Shown here: one piece after another, positions 10,078 to 20,477 of the stretch
Numbering within the stretch: the first letter of the stretch is position 1
How the letters are laid out: the number at the start of each line of letters is the position of its first letter
Origin: Micromussa lordhowensis
Lineage: Eukaryota > Cnidaria > Anthozoa > Scleractinia > Lobophylliidae
Length of the DNA stretch: 64,000 nucleotides
Direction: 5' to 3'
Assembly: GCA_964020085.1 (NCBI GenBank)
Contig: OZ026596.1
Coordinates: 8,265,739 to 8,329,738, forward strand
Notes under the pieces: generated by a model
Databases searched by the model: none
Told to the model about the DNA's origin: nothing
What the model saw: the letters and a program-made list of their open reading frames with translations, nothing else
Position numbers and translations under genes: made by a program

Positions 10078-13000
10078 ATGGGGAAGCACAAGAAGAAGCA
10101 TGAGCCAGAAAGGTAAGTACGTCTATAAATTCTGTGTTTGTGACTTTGTGATGGAAATTTTTGGCGGCGTGGTTTTAAATAAATCAGAACGTGTGAAAAA
10201 GAAATCTAAAACTGCGAGCCGATATATCTGTCTGTTTCTTTCATGATCAGAATTATGAGCTAACTATCTTACAAATTTATGTACAGGAGTCCAAGAAAGA
10301 AAGAGAGAAAAACGCACAAAGAAAAGAAAAGTTCAAGGTCTGTGGAGTTATCGTTGTTTGTTCTATTCGTGTTTTCTGCTCAACAAGCCGTGGTTGTGCG
10401 AACACCTACTGAAGCGTTTCTGTGATCAAAATTATATTCGAAGGTGACAGCGTTTCCATGTCTTTTACAGAAATTCTAATTAAATAGAGCCTTTGATCAA
10501 TGAAACGAACATACCAAAGTGAATCCAAAGTATGTTATCGAATTTACTTCACCGTAGAACTCCAAAAATTGCTTGAAAAGGTCTAAGGAACTTGTCAACT
10601 TTATAATTTCCATTGCAGACATCTTCACATGGTTCCCGGCTTCGCAAAAACGTGGTTTTCTACACGTCTCACTTTTTAGGCAGTCAGGTGTTCTTAGGGG
10701 CCTTTCATGTTTCATAGAACATCTATCAATTAACATCTTTATCGATATTTAAAATACCTAACGCCATCCAATTGCTTTGGTGATTGCAGACACCAGAAAA
10801 AAGATAAACACACACAAAGAAGAAGGCCTTCCCGTTCAAGATCTCCACCTATGAGGTAACACAACATTTTAAAGAAATTTCAACTTTTGTTAGTGGCAGT
10901 CAGGTTTTATTATCAATCGCTACAGATTAATGCATCTGTTTTTAAAGACTCGAAAAGATCCACTTTCCATGTGTGGTGTTGTACCGTTCAAAGTAAAACC
11001 ACCGTATGTGAAAAACCTAAACTCAGATATATTGACTCCATTCTCGCAACCACTACAAGGGGAGTGTGTAATTACTCTCGACCGAGTGCTCGTTTGATTG
11101 ACAGATGTCACAACACTACACCGTGGGTCCGTGGAAGGGTAGATGGTCGCCCTTTAATAGCTCCTTTTTTTCTTGTAGGCTGTTCGATGAAAAATCACAG
11201 GGACCAGTATCCCCAAGATGGCGATCAAGATCTCCGATCGCAAGAGCAGCGAGGTAGGTTAACAAAATGGTATATTTTTTACCGCGCACTGTAACACTTA
11301 AATCTCGAAAACTACTTCCTACCAGATGGATTACTGGTCATTACTGTCTTAAGGTTTCCTTCGAGAAAGATATTTAAAGTGATAGAGAAAGTCAAAAAAT
11401 GTTGATGATGTTGACGCCCCTTTGATTCAAGATCGATCAAGAGCTCCTCCTCTTCTTGCAGGGTATTTGATGAACAATCAACACTGATGGAACGATCACC
11501 ATCCCGAAGCCGATCAAGATCTCCGATCGCACGAACACCAAGGTGGGTTAACAGTGATATTTATATTATAGTGTAACTCAATAATTATATCCTATCTGTA
11601 CCAACAACAGTTGTATTTCCTAATATTTTGTTTCTCTCCTTCCCTAAGTTACCGCATCCCTTCAACGGGCAGCCAGCGGACCATGGACTCATTTATTGGG
11701 AACAAAAGTAAGTGGTTGTAATCTGTATTAATGAATGCCTCGTTAGTCTACCGACTGTAAATTCCACAAAAATTGTTATTAATTATTTAATACTTATTTT
11801 GTGAAAGAACATGGCACATGATTTGCTTCCCTTAATTTTTAGTTCTACTACATAATGACATTTTCACGCTGACAGCTCGTTGTTAACTTAAGTCATACCT
11901 GTTTTTTACCCAAAAACGCCAATTTAGTATTTACTTACCAAATAACTCGGACAAAAACGTCGCGTTAGTGTCAGACTTAGTGGCTAAGAGAAAGGAAGGC
12001 GTTTCCTTTAACTTGCCTCGGGAATGTTTTACAATTGGTTTGATCTTCCACAACTAAAGTTTCAGTCCAATCGTTACTGTAGTAAAGACAACTCAGCCAA
12101 TAAATGACTGGCACAAAGGTCTGTATCAATCTGTATAAAACAATATATTTTCTCGAATTTTCAGTGACTAGTTACAATCAATAGGAAAACTTATTCCAAA
12201 TATGCGTTTAAAATTGTTACTTTAGAAATGACAGTTACCTCGCACAAGAATTCAGGAAATTTACCAACTGCCTCCTTCGCATCTCCGTCACCCCCAAAAC
12301 CCAAATACCGGATTGTACCAGGTAATAAAACTTGTTATTATATCTCTAAGTTAGTACGCGCGCTGTAATTGGTCAATTTAGCGGGCCGTACTCTCCCGCA
12401 CGGCCCGCTAAAATTTAAAGATGATTGTGTTGCCAAACTGTTGAGTGATTTATCGCCAAAACGTCTCAATTTATATGGCAAGGAAAGGTTATAAGCTTTC
12501 TTTTACTCTAAATTGTGTGCTAAAGCGTGGTAACGACTTAAAAACGATTTCAAATTGATTCGTTTTGCTTTCGACCTGCTTCAGAAGTCGTTCCTCATGA
12601 ATGGAAATCGTTCCCCAATACGTCAGACACACACAATAGAGATATAATAAATATCTTACTAACCTCGTCTTCTTGGTCCGTACTGTAAGTTACGGATCCT
12701 CGTTTTTTCCCCTACGATTTATGGCCTGCGCGCTCCGCGCTTGAGCCATAAATCGAACGGGAAAAAACTCGGTCTGTATCTTACAGGACGGACCTCGAAC
12801 TCGGTTGGTAAGAGGTATTTATCAATTAAACAAACGTGACTAGCACCAAGGAAATTTCAAACTGTACCCGCGGTTTTGTAATCAGTTGCAGGGCTCTTAC
12901 TTTTTTTATGTCTTGTAACTGTCAGTTTGTTTGTTCTTTCTGGCTGAATATTTTTATATTTGACTTCCTCGAGACCTTTGCGTCACGTAGTTTAAACCAC

Positions 13001-14173
13001 GTACAAATACGTGTCCGCTATTGCACTTATTGCCTTCTATTTTAAATAAATTTGTAGATGTTGATAAGGTCAAGGTCACAATGGCCTCATTCATTTTGTC
13101 GATCAGATCTGATGCATATGCCCCTGAGCCAAAACATTTAGACAAACAAACTGTTCTTTTCTGCAGTACTCGAAGATAACATCCCAAGTACCCTTAGAAT
13201 AAAGCTCTTGATGAATCCACCAGACGTCAGTGGCAAATACCCACTGGAGCGAAAGCGACTCTGGCACTTTACCCCAGCTAAAAAGGATCAACTTTTACTG
13301 GTCACTACGATAGAATTATTTAAGAGCTACTTCGGAACCTCTGACCATCTTGAATTATCCTATTTTGACGGGGAGGAAGGGATGTTAATCCTAAAAAACG
13401 AAGATTTGAAGGACGCCTGCAGTTATTTTGTGCAGTGCTATAGAGACTTTGACAACTACCAGGACTTCTTGAAAATTTACGTAAATGAAAAGCTGAAACC
13501 GCAAGTATCCCCTACTGTAACCGTGAAATTGCCAGAGGGCACGTCAACACAGGCAAAAGGCCTTTACAGCCTACTTACTACTGCGCCACGATCGAATGCT
13601 GCCACATCAAAACTTGACAAGATGAAAATTAAAGTGAACAAAGAATTTAACGCAAAGGAAATTCAAGGTGAAGTCCTGGACAAGTCTGGGATAAAGTGCA
13701 GCGGTTGCAAGAAGGTCGTGAAATTGGGAAAACCTTACAACATACATAACTTCAGGAAGCACTTTAAAAGATGTCAAAAGATTGACTCCAGGGCCGGAAC
13801 TCAGTCAATAGCTTCACTTTTTCTCGCTATGGCAGCTATTTCCCAGCAAGTCAAGTCCAAAGCAGAGGAAATGATAGCTGAATGCCACATTCTGAAAGAT
13901 AATGGGGAGGCAGTACAAGAACTCATTGAGTCTTTACTACAGGTTGTTAAGAAGCCTTCCTCTCTTGATGCGGTCACTGGTGAAATAAAACATCAGACGT
14001 TAGAAGCAGTAAAGAGTAAAGAACACCCTCTGTACAAACATTTTACCGCACTCTGTGTCGCAGGAAAGGTTGAAATCGATGACGAGAGCAGTTCGGAGGA
14101 AACTACCACCGCAAGCAGTTCCGATGAAGAATCAGATGACTCCACGGACGCCTCGAACACATCAGATTTATGA
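10078..14173 (+). CDS. transposon gene, 8 exons, product to the UGA stop (489 aa)
   Basis: Exons 10078-10112, 10287-10337, 10790-10855, 11179-11253, 11462-11542, 11649-11707, 12226-12321 and 13167-14173. Every junction is GT-AG and the phases (2,2,2,2,2,1,1) keep one frame, which supports the model strongly. Residues 1-120 are basic and RS-like (MGKHKKKHEPER start; RSRSPP, SRSRSRSP), suggesting nuclear or splicing-speckle targeting. Exons 4 and 5 encode similar segments ending in RSPIAR, a probable exon duplication. Residues about 160-270 resemble a PB1 domain (YFDGEEGMLILKNEDLKDA). Residues 332-358 form a C-x2-C...H...H...C zinc finger (CSGCKK...HNFRKHFKRC). The end is acidic and Ser/Thr-rich. 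The stop is followed in frame by 1,190 open codons. Confidence 0.8.
12335..12815 (-). repeat. foldback MITE family A, copy 2, nested in intron 7
   Basis: Reverse-orientation copy of the 421-905 element: TTATTATATCTCTAAGTTAG, then GCGCGC, GGTCAATTTAGCGGGCCGTA, and at the far end the palindrome around GTCCGTACTGTAAGTTACGG. It lies wholly between exon 7 and exon 8 of the transposon gene, so it entered after the host element formed. It leaves the splice sites intact. Confidence 0.85.
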
Positions 14174-14180
14174 CTAGAGA
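14168..14180 (+). promoter_or_regulatory. candidate stop-codon readthrough signal (UGA-CUA-G)
   Basis: The stop is TTA TGA CTA GAG. UGA followed by CUA(G) is the context shown in animals to give the most efficient natural readthrough (mammalian MDH1, LDHB, AQP4, OPRL1 and MAPK10 are the known cases). The frame continues open for 1,190 codons with conserved-looking domains. Readthrough would insert one residue at codon 490 and give a 1,680-residue protein. This is inferred from sequence; no expression evidence is available. Confidence 0.6.
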
Positions 14181-17100
14181 AGGAACTGGAAGATAGAAAA
14201 GCCCAAACTGAATTGCATTTAGACCTTGAAAAACTCGATGAAGCGGCCGCAATGTTTTCGTTCCTTACGGCGTCTGGCATTCTTTCCGCCAATCATGTTT
14301 TCTACGAGCAGGTACATTCATTTTGCTCAAGTGCTCTAGGACTTGTAGATGAACAATTGCAGCCCAACCTATACCCATCGTTGACTCGATTTCAACGTGC
14401 AATACAGTTTAATTGCAAGCCTGTGGCATCTTACCTTCTTTCTGGTCGTGGTAAACATGGCAGCGGTAGAAACCATCATCAGACACCTCAAGAATATGTT
14501 GATACACACAACTTAAGCTTTCTCCATCCGCGCACTGTCACCCGAACCTCGCCTCCAGGTCACCTTAAAAGTGGTGTTGTCAAAGAAGATGTGGAATTAT
14601 CTATTGAAATGTGCATGGAAAAGAAGTGTCTGTCAATTCAAGTTGAACGAGTTCGTGGATATCTTTGCTCTATCTCCACAGACGAAATGGCAATCAAGCC
14701 TGCTTTGGAGTATTCCCCTACGTACCGATCAATCATTGGACTTGTTGAGCCGGAACAGCTTACATACGAAGATGTTGCAGCGTTGTCATCACAAGAAGAT
14801 GCGGAAATCCTAGCTTTCCTAAAGGAACGTCAGTTTGTTACCCAAGCACGGGAGGTGCGAGTGGCCTCTTTGGACAACAAAGTAGACTTTCCGATTGGTG
14901 TATTCTATTGCGGGAACAAAGGAGGAGCAAACTACATTGAACAATTGCACCACAAGATATCTGACGTGGCACAGCGATGTTCTAGCTGCCTGAAGACAAA
15001 TGTGGAGTGTGCGTTTCATTGCGAGGAATGCTTTTGTGAAAAGGTCGTTTGCGATAGTTGTGCCACATCAGGTTACACTGAATGGCACCCACTTCTTCGC
15101 CCTTGTAGTTTGTGCATGAAGGAAGATAAAGTATGCATAAGACTGTTCCTGTTGGTTTGGGCCACCGACTGCGATCCCAAGCAAAAAAGCTTTATGAATT
15201 CCATGCTAGCAGACAGGGCTAACTACCCCTACCAAGTCCCTATTCCTGACTGCCCACACAACATTAAGTCAGTACGTTCTGCAGAGTTTTGGCATTGGAT
15301 TGACATTGATGGATACCTAGTGAATGTAAGGCTGCTTTTGGTGCTACGTAGAGAATACGAAGACATCAAGAAATCAGTTTCATTGAAAGCAGTTCGAAAC
15401 AAAGATCGGATGGATGTAGAAACAGCAGTGGAGATTCACCGTAAAGCAACTCAAGATTCCATTCCAGATAAAAGAGTGAGCACAACATTAGTTCCTGAAC
15501 TGGAATTCAAGCACTGGAAAAAGAACGGGGCCTCTTTTTTAAGCTACCCGGTAGGACTGGTATTCTTCCCAAAACATAGCAAGCTGTTTGTTACTGATAG
15601 ACTTCTCCATGCAGTATTCATGGTTGACATGCACTGTCCAGCAAATGTCACATTAATTGCTGGTGGTGGTGAGCCCGGGGACACTAATGGACATGGCAGT
15701 AAGGCCAGATTTAGAAACCCAGCAGGCATTGCGGTGAAAGAGAGTGGAAAGCTGTTCGTTTGTGACCAAGGAAACGGAAGAGTTAGAGTAGTCAATTTGC
15801 GAACGCTTTTCTGTCACGCGTCCCAGATTGTACAAGGGGAAGCCGAAGAAAGCCAAAGTGACGATGAAGATTGCGCCGTTAGACGTACCCGTAGAGTCCA
15901 TGTACACGATCTTTCTCTTATTTCTGAAGGTAATGTACCGGATCTGGTGTCACCATTTGCCATATGTGCGTCTGCAAACGATAGCTTTGAACTGTTTGTG
16001 TCAGATGTTCGTCTTGGCAAGATTTTTTCAATTTCTGGTGTTGTAGACGAGGAGGAAACTAACTGCGTTGGGCAGTTAAATGAACTGTTTTGTTTTGATC
16101 GATCTAGTTTATTAACTTCATTAGCCTTAACACGTGACGAGCAATACCTGTTAGTTGGAGACGGGAATGGTTCATGTGTTTATCTTTGTCAAGTGAGAGG
16201 ACGATTGAAACTGAGAACAATTTCGAATATTCCAGGCCTCATGGGTATTGCTGTGACAGATGGTGGAACCATGTTCTTGTCCTCCAGCAAAGAACACGCA
16301 CTGTTCAGCTTGAAGGAAGAAGAGATGCTTGGGGGTTCAGAAACCCTAACAAAAGTGTGTGGAGAAACTGCAGGCCATCGTGATGGTGTCCAAAGTCGAT
16401 GGAACAAGCCTACTGCTTTATGCGTATATCGAAACACTGTTTTCGTATGCGATACGGGTAACAAAGCAGTAAGAATGTTGACGTCAGCAAAGGGACTGAT
16501 CCCCCTGCAAAATAAGATGGCCCAATATGCAAACGTGTTCCGACTGGACAAGAAAGCCAAAGAAGAAGACCTCCCACGTACATTTGAAGATCATGTGAAA
16601 TCTGTTGAGGAGTTGGTTGCATTTCTCTCTAACCACGAACAGGAAGCCCTGGAGAGGACGGGGAAGCGGAATACCAACGGTCCCGACATGACCATACCTC
16701 GATGCACCCGACAGTCCTTCCTCATAGTGCTAGAATCGCTGACTAGCCTTACCAACACGCTCACGGAGATTGGGCATATTCACCTTCTGGACATGATCTG
16801 TTTCGAAAGTATGACAACTTTGGGCGTGGAATGCTTTTTCAAAGGAATGCGAGCAGACCACGACATGCCTACAGTGGCTAACTACGCTTACAGAAGAGCG
16901 CGCTGCGTGGAAGACGATATGCTGCGCATTTATCAGAAGGATTTCTCATATTTCACTGGGCCCAATTCATTTTATCCGGAAAAAATTATCAAAGGTGAAG
17001 CCCCAAACATCAAGAGGCGACCAAACAAGCAGTCAGCAATCACTGAAGGAACAGGTAGCAAGGAAGAAGACACAAGGCGAGAAACTGCGATGCGCGAATT

Positions 17101-17746
17101 TGCTGGGGAGTATGGAAGAGGCGTAAGACAGGAAAATGTCCGCTCAAAAACGAAAGAGCTAACTGGCACTCTTCCTTATGCCCTTAGTATGTGTCCCACT
17201 ACTATCACAGCCTCGTTAGAAGAAAGCGAAGACGTAACAACAGCCTGCCAAGTTGTGGATGCTAATTTGGCCCTGCGGAGTACGACTGTACGGGTGCAAA
17301 CCATTTACCAGAAAGACGACATATTGGCAGTAAGACACAACCGTAGAAGAGAGATCTCACCTTTCTGGCTAGCAGTTCTTTTGGAGGATGTACAAATAGA
17401 AGTGAATAGTGGAAATTTTTTGCAGCAAAGAGTATCCCTAAAGTGGCTAAACCAGGCAAGTGGTTCACTTACATACACGTCCGGTGATGTCTGTAATGGG
17501 AATTCCCCCAAGTGCATTCTAACCCGAGTACTCGACTTTTCTTCCGATGGATCAGACATCATCCTAACAACAGAGGAGGATAACAGGCTCTGTCGAATTG
17601 CTAATGGGGACTATGGTGACGATGATGACAATGAGAATGAAACTGCACCACCAACTGCAGAGGATGAGGGAGACGTATCCCTCCCAATAAGACTGCCGGG
17701 AGTTAGTTTATCAGGACGGAGAACGACACGGTTTATTCTAAGATAA
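14174..17746 (+). CDS. in-frame readthrough extension: transposase-like core with NHL propeller
   Basis: It continues the same frame after the UGA, with no splice site needed (1,190 codons to TAA). In long-protein numbering there are four main parts. Near 660 is STDEMAIKPALEY...IIGLV, like the first catalytic Asp segment of P/Kolobok-type transposases. At 758-806 is a cysteine/histidine zinc-binding cluster (CSSC, CEECFC, CDSC, CSLC). Near 849 is PDCPHNIKSVR, like the D-x-H-x2-K segment. At about 945-1265 are NHL-type repeats (YPVGLVF...LFVTDRLLHAV; NPAGIAV...LFVCDQGNGRVRVV; KPTALCV...VFVCDTGNKAVRML). Then, near 1376, GVECFFKGMR...MPTV matches the catalytic Glu segment. So a beta-propeller seems to sit between the second and third catalytic motifs. 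The C-terminus is acidic. Catalytic assignments are by eye. Confidence 0.7.
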   Translation, partial: LEKELEDRKAQTELHLDLEKLDEAAAMFSFLTASGILSANHVFYEQVHSFCSSALGLVDEQLQPNLYPSLTRFQRAIQFNCKPVASYLLSGRGKHGSGRNHHQTPQEYVDTHNLSFLHPRTVTRTSPPGHLKSGVVKEDVELSIEMCMEKKCLSIQVERVRGYLCSISTDEMAIKPALEYSPTYRSIIGLVEPEQLTYEDVAALSSQEDAEILAFLKERQFVTQAREVRVASLDNKVDFPIGVFYCGNKGGANYIEQLHHKISDVAQRCSSCLKTNVECAFHCEECFCEKVVCDSCATSGYTEWHPLLRPCSLCMKEDKVCIRLFLLVWATDCDPKQKSFMNSMLADRANYPYQVPIPDCPHNIKSVRSAEFWHWIDIDGYLVNVRLLLVLRREYEDIKKSVSLKAVRNKDRMDVETAVEIHRKATQDSIPDKRVSTTLVPELEFKHWKKNGASFLSYPVGLVFFPKHSKLFVTDRLLHAVFMVDMHCPANVTLIAGGGEPGDTNGHGSKARFRNPAGIAVKESGKLFVCDQGNGRVRVVNLRTLFCHASQIVQGEAEESQSDDEDCAVRRTRRVHVHDLSLISEGNVPDLVSPFAICASANDSFELFVSDVRLGKIFSISGVVDEEETNCVGQLNELFCFDRSSLLTSLALTRDEQYLLVGDGNGSCVYLCQVRGRLKLRTISNIPGLMGIAVTDGGTMFLSSSKEHALFSLKEEEMLGGSETLTKVCGETAGHRDGVQSRWNKPTALCVYRNTVFVCDTGNKAVRMLTSAKGLIPLQNKMAQYANVFRLDKKAKEEDLPRTFEDHVKSVEELVAFLSNHEQEALERTGKRNTNGPDMTIPRCTRQSFLIVLESLTSLTNTLTEIGHIHLLDMICFESMTTLGVECFFKGMRADHDMPTVANYAYRRARCVEDDMLRIYQKDFSYFTGPNSFYPEKIIKGEAPNIKRRPNKQSAITEGTGSKEEDTRRETAMREFAGEYGRGVRQENVRSKTKELTGTLPYALSMCPTTITASLEESEDVTTACQVVDANLALRSTTVRVQTIYQKDDILAVRHNRRREISPFWLAVLLEDVQIEVNSGNFLQQRVSLKWLNQASGSLTYTSGDVCNGNSPKCILTRVLDFSSDGSDIILTTEEDNRLCRIANGDYGDDDDNENETAPPTAEDEGDVSLPIRLPGVSLSGRRTTRFILR

Positions 17747-17846
17747 ACGTTTTCCATTGCCTGCGTGGCTGGTAGTATAGTAACTGGACTATCTTCATGC
17801 TATTTGTTGGTAAGCTGTAACTGAAGTTTTACATTTCTGTGTGACA

Positions 17847-17852
17847 AATAAA
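17847..17852 (+). terminator. polyadenylation signal of the transposon gene
   Basis: AATAAA 100 bases after the TAA stop at 17746, preceded by T-rich sequence. The position fits a short 3' UTR inside the element. Confidence 0.55.
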
Positions 17853-18154
17853 GAATTCGGAAACGAATTATGTTTGAGCCTGAAAAGCACTGATTTTGGC
17901 AATGTGTACCTCTTTTGTTATTGTTGACGCAGTTGTTATTATTGAAATAAGAATAGCCCTTCCTCGTTAGTATTTCTTCAAAGATGTGGACTCAGGGGAC
18001 TTCAGAAACCGCTCCCATATTCACAATCCTCTCGGGTAAGTCCAAGAATTATATTTTATACTTGTATTTTAAATAAGACAACGTACACTTTGGGTAAAAA
18101 AAAAACAAGCTTTTTGTGAAAACAAAGTAGAAAGGAAAAATAGATTTTTGAAAT

Positions 18155-18285
18155 CTGGAATCCAGCCACTTATGGAATCCGGAATCCACGGATGTGGAAT
18201 CCGGAATCCAGGGATGTGGAATCCGGAATCCACAGACATGGAATCCGGAATCCACAGCGTGGAATCCGGAATCCAAGACTCTCGT
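18155..18285 (+). repeat. right subterminal GGAATCC array
   Basis: Five to six units of GGAATCCGGAATCCA spaced by ATGT, ACAT and similar, ending just before the right TIR. It has the same orientation as the left array, although the TIRs themselves are inverted. Confidence 0.85.
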
Positions 18286-18312
18286 GGATTACCTTACATG
18301 GGGCGAGAATTG

Positions 18313-18838
18313 CGCAATCATGATCTCGCGAGGTTTTTGAAACTTCTGCAAGTGGATTTCGAACGAACTAAGAGCGTAAAGGGGTTATCAATAAACTGTC
18401 TTAGACCTATGCAAGAAGCAAATGACTTTGAAAAAGGAAAGCTGCAAAAGTATGTTTCATTCATCTATTTTTAATTTTTACATTGATATTCAGAGTAAAC
18501 TGTACTAAAGTTTAATTGCTTGGGAATATTTTTTGACCAAGTTGGTTACAGACATACTATCAGTAGTTGATACATATTGTTAGCTCTCGCTTTGACATCC
18601 AGTGAGAAGAGAACAAGTTAACATCATTTTCAAGAACGACCTTCACCTTAAAATCCCCGAAAATATGTCCAGTGAACAGCTAGTTGACCTAGATCTGATG
18701 TCTGACACGAAATACAGATTACAACACGGGAGCAGTGTCTTGCCAGAACTTTAGCAACTATGCGCATGCCCTGATGACAAAATTTTTCAGACCTTTTTCT
18801 ATGAGAAATCCAGGCGGTAACAAAGTTAAGGGGAATTT
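18313..18838. other. right flank of the transposon, no gene
   Basis: AT-rich sequence without a supported gene or repeat. It starts directly after the right GAATTG duplication. Confidence 0.4.
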
Positions 18839-18839
18839 G

Positions 18840-18928
18840 AAAGTGAAGAATGAACATCGCAGTTAATTTTCTAAGAAGAAGGCTTCATAGCTACTGAAGT
18901 CTTCTTCTTTCCAATTGCTTAAGTTGGA

Positions 18929-18959
<31 letters not shown>

Positions 18960-18960
18960 A
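18840..18960 (+). repeat. imperfect inverted repeat, coral SINE-like tail
   Basis: GTGAAGAATGAACATCGCAG near 18843 is answered by CTGCGATGATCATTCTTCAC near 18936, with a GAAGAAGGCTTC / GAAGTCTTCTTC inner hairpin. The GATCATCGCAG words recur in the SINE at 19360-19505, so these are related repeat pieces. Confidence 0.6.
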
Positions 18961-19359
18961 TCTACAACTGCAGTTTAAATATGAATTATTTCATGTATAC
19001 TTCACATTATTAAGGGGAATTTGCCTCTTCACCAAAACAGTGCAGATTTGATCTCCTTCGGCACTTCAACAATATAGAGATTGATTATAAAAGGATTTTT
19101 TTTTCGCAAGAGAACACAATGAGTGTGTTAGGGTTTTCCTTATACGTTTTCAGTATATTTCCTGTTTTATGTCTTTCATGTCTTGTGTGCCAGCGGGGAA
19201 GCTTAAGGTTTCGAAAGCTAATGAATACGAGGAATTTGAGAGTAGAGTCTTCTTCACTCTAACTTGGTGAAGAGAGCCGATTTTTCTTTTAACACGTTTG
19301 AAGTATAGAAGGGAATATATGAAATATCATATTTTTGAGCTACGGAGAAAAATATGGAC

Positions 19360-19505
19360 ATGATTGATCATCGCAGTCATACACACAACTTAAGCAGCTG
19401 TGAAATAAAGCTTGAAAAAAAATTCAGGCCTTAAAAGGATTCGAACCCACGACCTCTGCGATACCTGTTCAGAGCTCTACCAACTGAGCTGTCAAGCCAA
19501 CTGGG
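19360..19505 (-). mobile_element. tRNA-derived SINE
   Basis: On the minus strand the head reads GGCTTGACAGCTCAGTTGGT...AGAGGTCGTGGGTTCGAATCC, with recognisable tRNA A-box and B-box promoters. The acceptor stem does not pair properly and the anticodon loop is not standard, so this is not a working tRNA gene. The body (CTTAAGTTGTGTGTATGACTG, GCGATGATCAATCATG) follows the head as in a short retroelement. It would be transcribed by RNA polymerase III. Confidence 0.7.
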
Positions 19506-20364
19506 AGCTGATCACTTTGTGAAGTTTGAGGTATATTTGATTCAGTTAGGTAATACTGGGGCTGTTTAATGCAGGGAATCTGTGTTGGGAATTTTTATCG
19601 AGAGGGAGTATGGCGGGGCTTCTTTTAACCAAGTTTACAATTTAACGTTCCATTTTCATTTGTCAAAGATTTCTGATCTGTAGACTAGCGGAATAGCGAT
19701 ATGCAGTATGTAGCTTGGGAAAATGTTCGGAACGGTAGCGAATGCAAGTGACTACGAAATAATAGGATAACTCTAACATGCATGTCTAAAAGTGACCCTA
19801 GCTGTGAATATATGCCCTGACGAAATTCCAAGCACTTTAATTTTTAAGAAACCAAGAGTGACCAAGGCAGACATTTTCCCTGGTAACTGAAATCCTCATG
19901 TCGGAAGGTAGATTTTGATGATACTGCGAGCAGAAAAAATGCTCATAAAACGACTGGGATGGTTAACACACTTAAAAAGCACTCCACTGAAGTTGAAGCT
20001 CATCTCTTGATTTTTCTTTTCGCAAATTTAAAGAATTATGCTGTTTGCTGTAACATGAAATTGACGCAGTCATGTAACGCAACGGTCCTCAGTCGTGAAG
20101 CTTTGTCTAATGACCCAATCAAACGCTGTCACCAGTCCTCGTACAAATTTCTCACAGAGGAAAACTGGGACGATTCAGAAAAAAAATGGTTGACTTAAGA
20201 AGCGGTTTAAGACAGTCTCCTCGTCTCCTCGCTTTAGTTTCTTAAAAGGTGATGCCAATTAACTCCTAAAAAAACAGTTCCAAAGCAAGAAAAATGGTTT
20301 TCAACCCTTTATTTCATCTTCACCTTAACTTATCTGTGTTATCAACACAGAGTTCAACGCCACG
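19506..20364. other. intergenic, no gene seen
   Basis: Only short frames. The piece GCGAGCAGAAAAAATGCTCAT near 19927 is matched in inverted form near 23390 (ATGAGCATTTTTCTGCTCGC), so the two sides of the next gene share a short repeat. Confidence 0.4.
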
Positions 20365-20370
20365 TTTATT
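20365..20370 (-). terminator. possible polyadenylation signal of the matrix-like gene
   Basis: TTTATT on the plus strand (AATAAA on the gene strand) about 110 bases after the stop codon. A second one at 20308-20313 is an alternative. Confidence 0.4.
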
Positions 20371-20477
20371 TGCACTACATATGCTCAGTTTAAGGTCTCC
20401 TTTTGGATGAGTGCCTTGTAGCTGCTATTGCCAGGACTAATATCTACTGGCCCCATAGCTTTGACACGGTTAATTCT

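Larger units (their letters stand above)
9349..18306 (+). mobile_element. 8.96-kb DNA transposon with 21-bp TIRs and 6-bp TSD
   Basis: The left end at 9349 (TCGCCCCATGTAAGGTAATC and one more base) is perfectly inverted at 18286-18306, giving 21 of 21 matching bases. GAATTG sits immediately outside both ends (9343-9348 and 18307-18312), as expected for a target-site duplication. Just inside each end is an array of GGAATCCGGAATCCA units, in the same orientation at both ends. A single long plus-strand gene (10078-17746) fills the interior and has transposase-like motifs, so the element looks autonomous or recently so. A foldback MITE is nested in the gene's intron 7. I place it near P/Kolobok-type DDE elements from motifs only. 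The 6-bp duplication does not match the 8 bp usual for P or TTAA for Kolobok, so the superfamily is open. Confidence 0.8.

Noticed and set aside
10887..11294. 135-residue frame overlapping exon 4 of the transposon gene
   Set aside because: It spans an intron and reads exon 4 in a different frame from the one supported by all other junctions.
14171..14173. TGA as a selenocysteine codon
   Set aside because: No redox-type motif surrounds it (an acidic Ser/Thr tail instead), no SECIS-like element was seen in the 3' region, and the CTAG context fits readthrough better.
19427..19503. functional tRNA gene (minus strand)
   Set aside because: A- and B-boxes are present but the acceptor stem does not pair and a SINE body follows.
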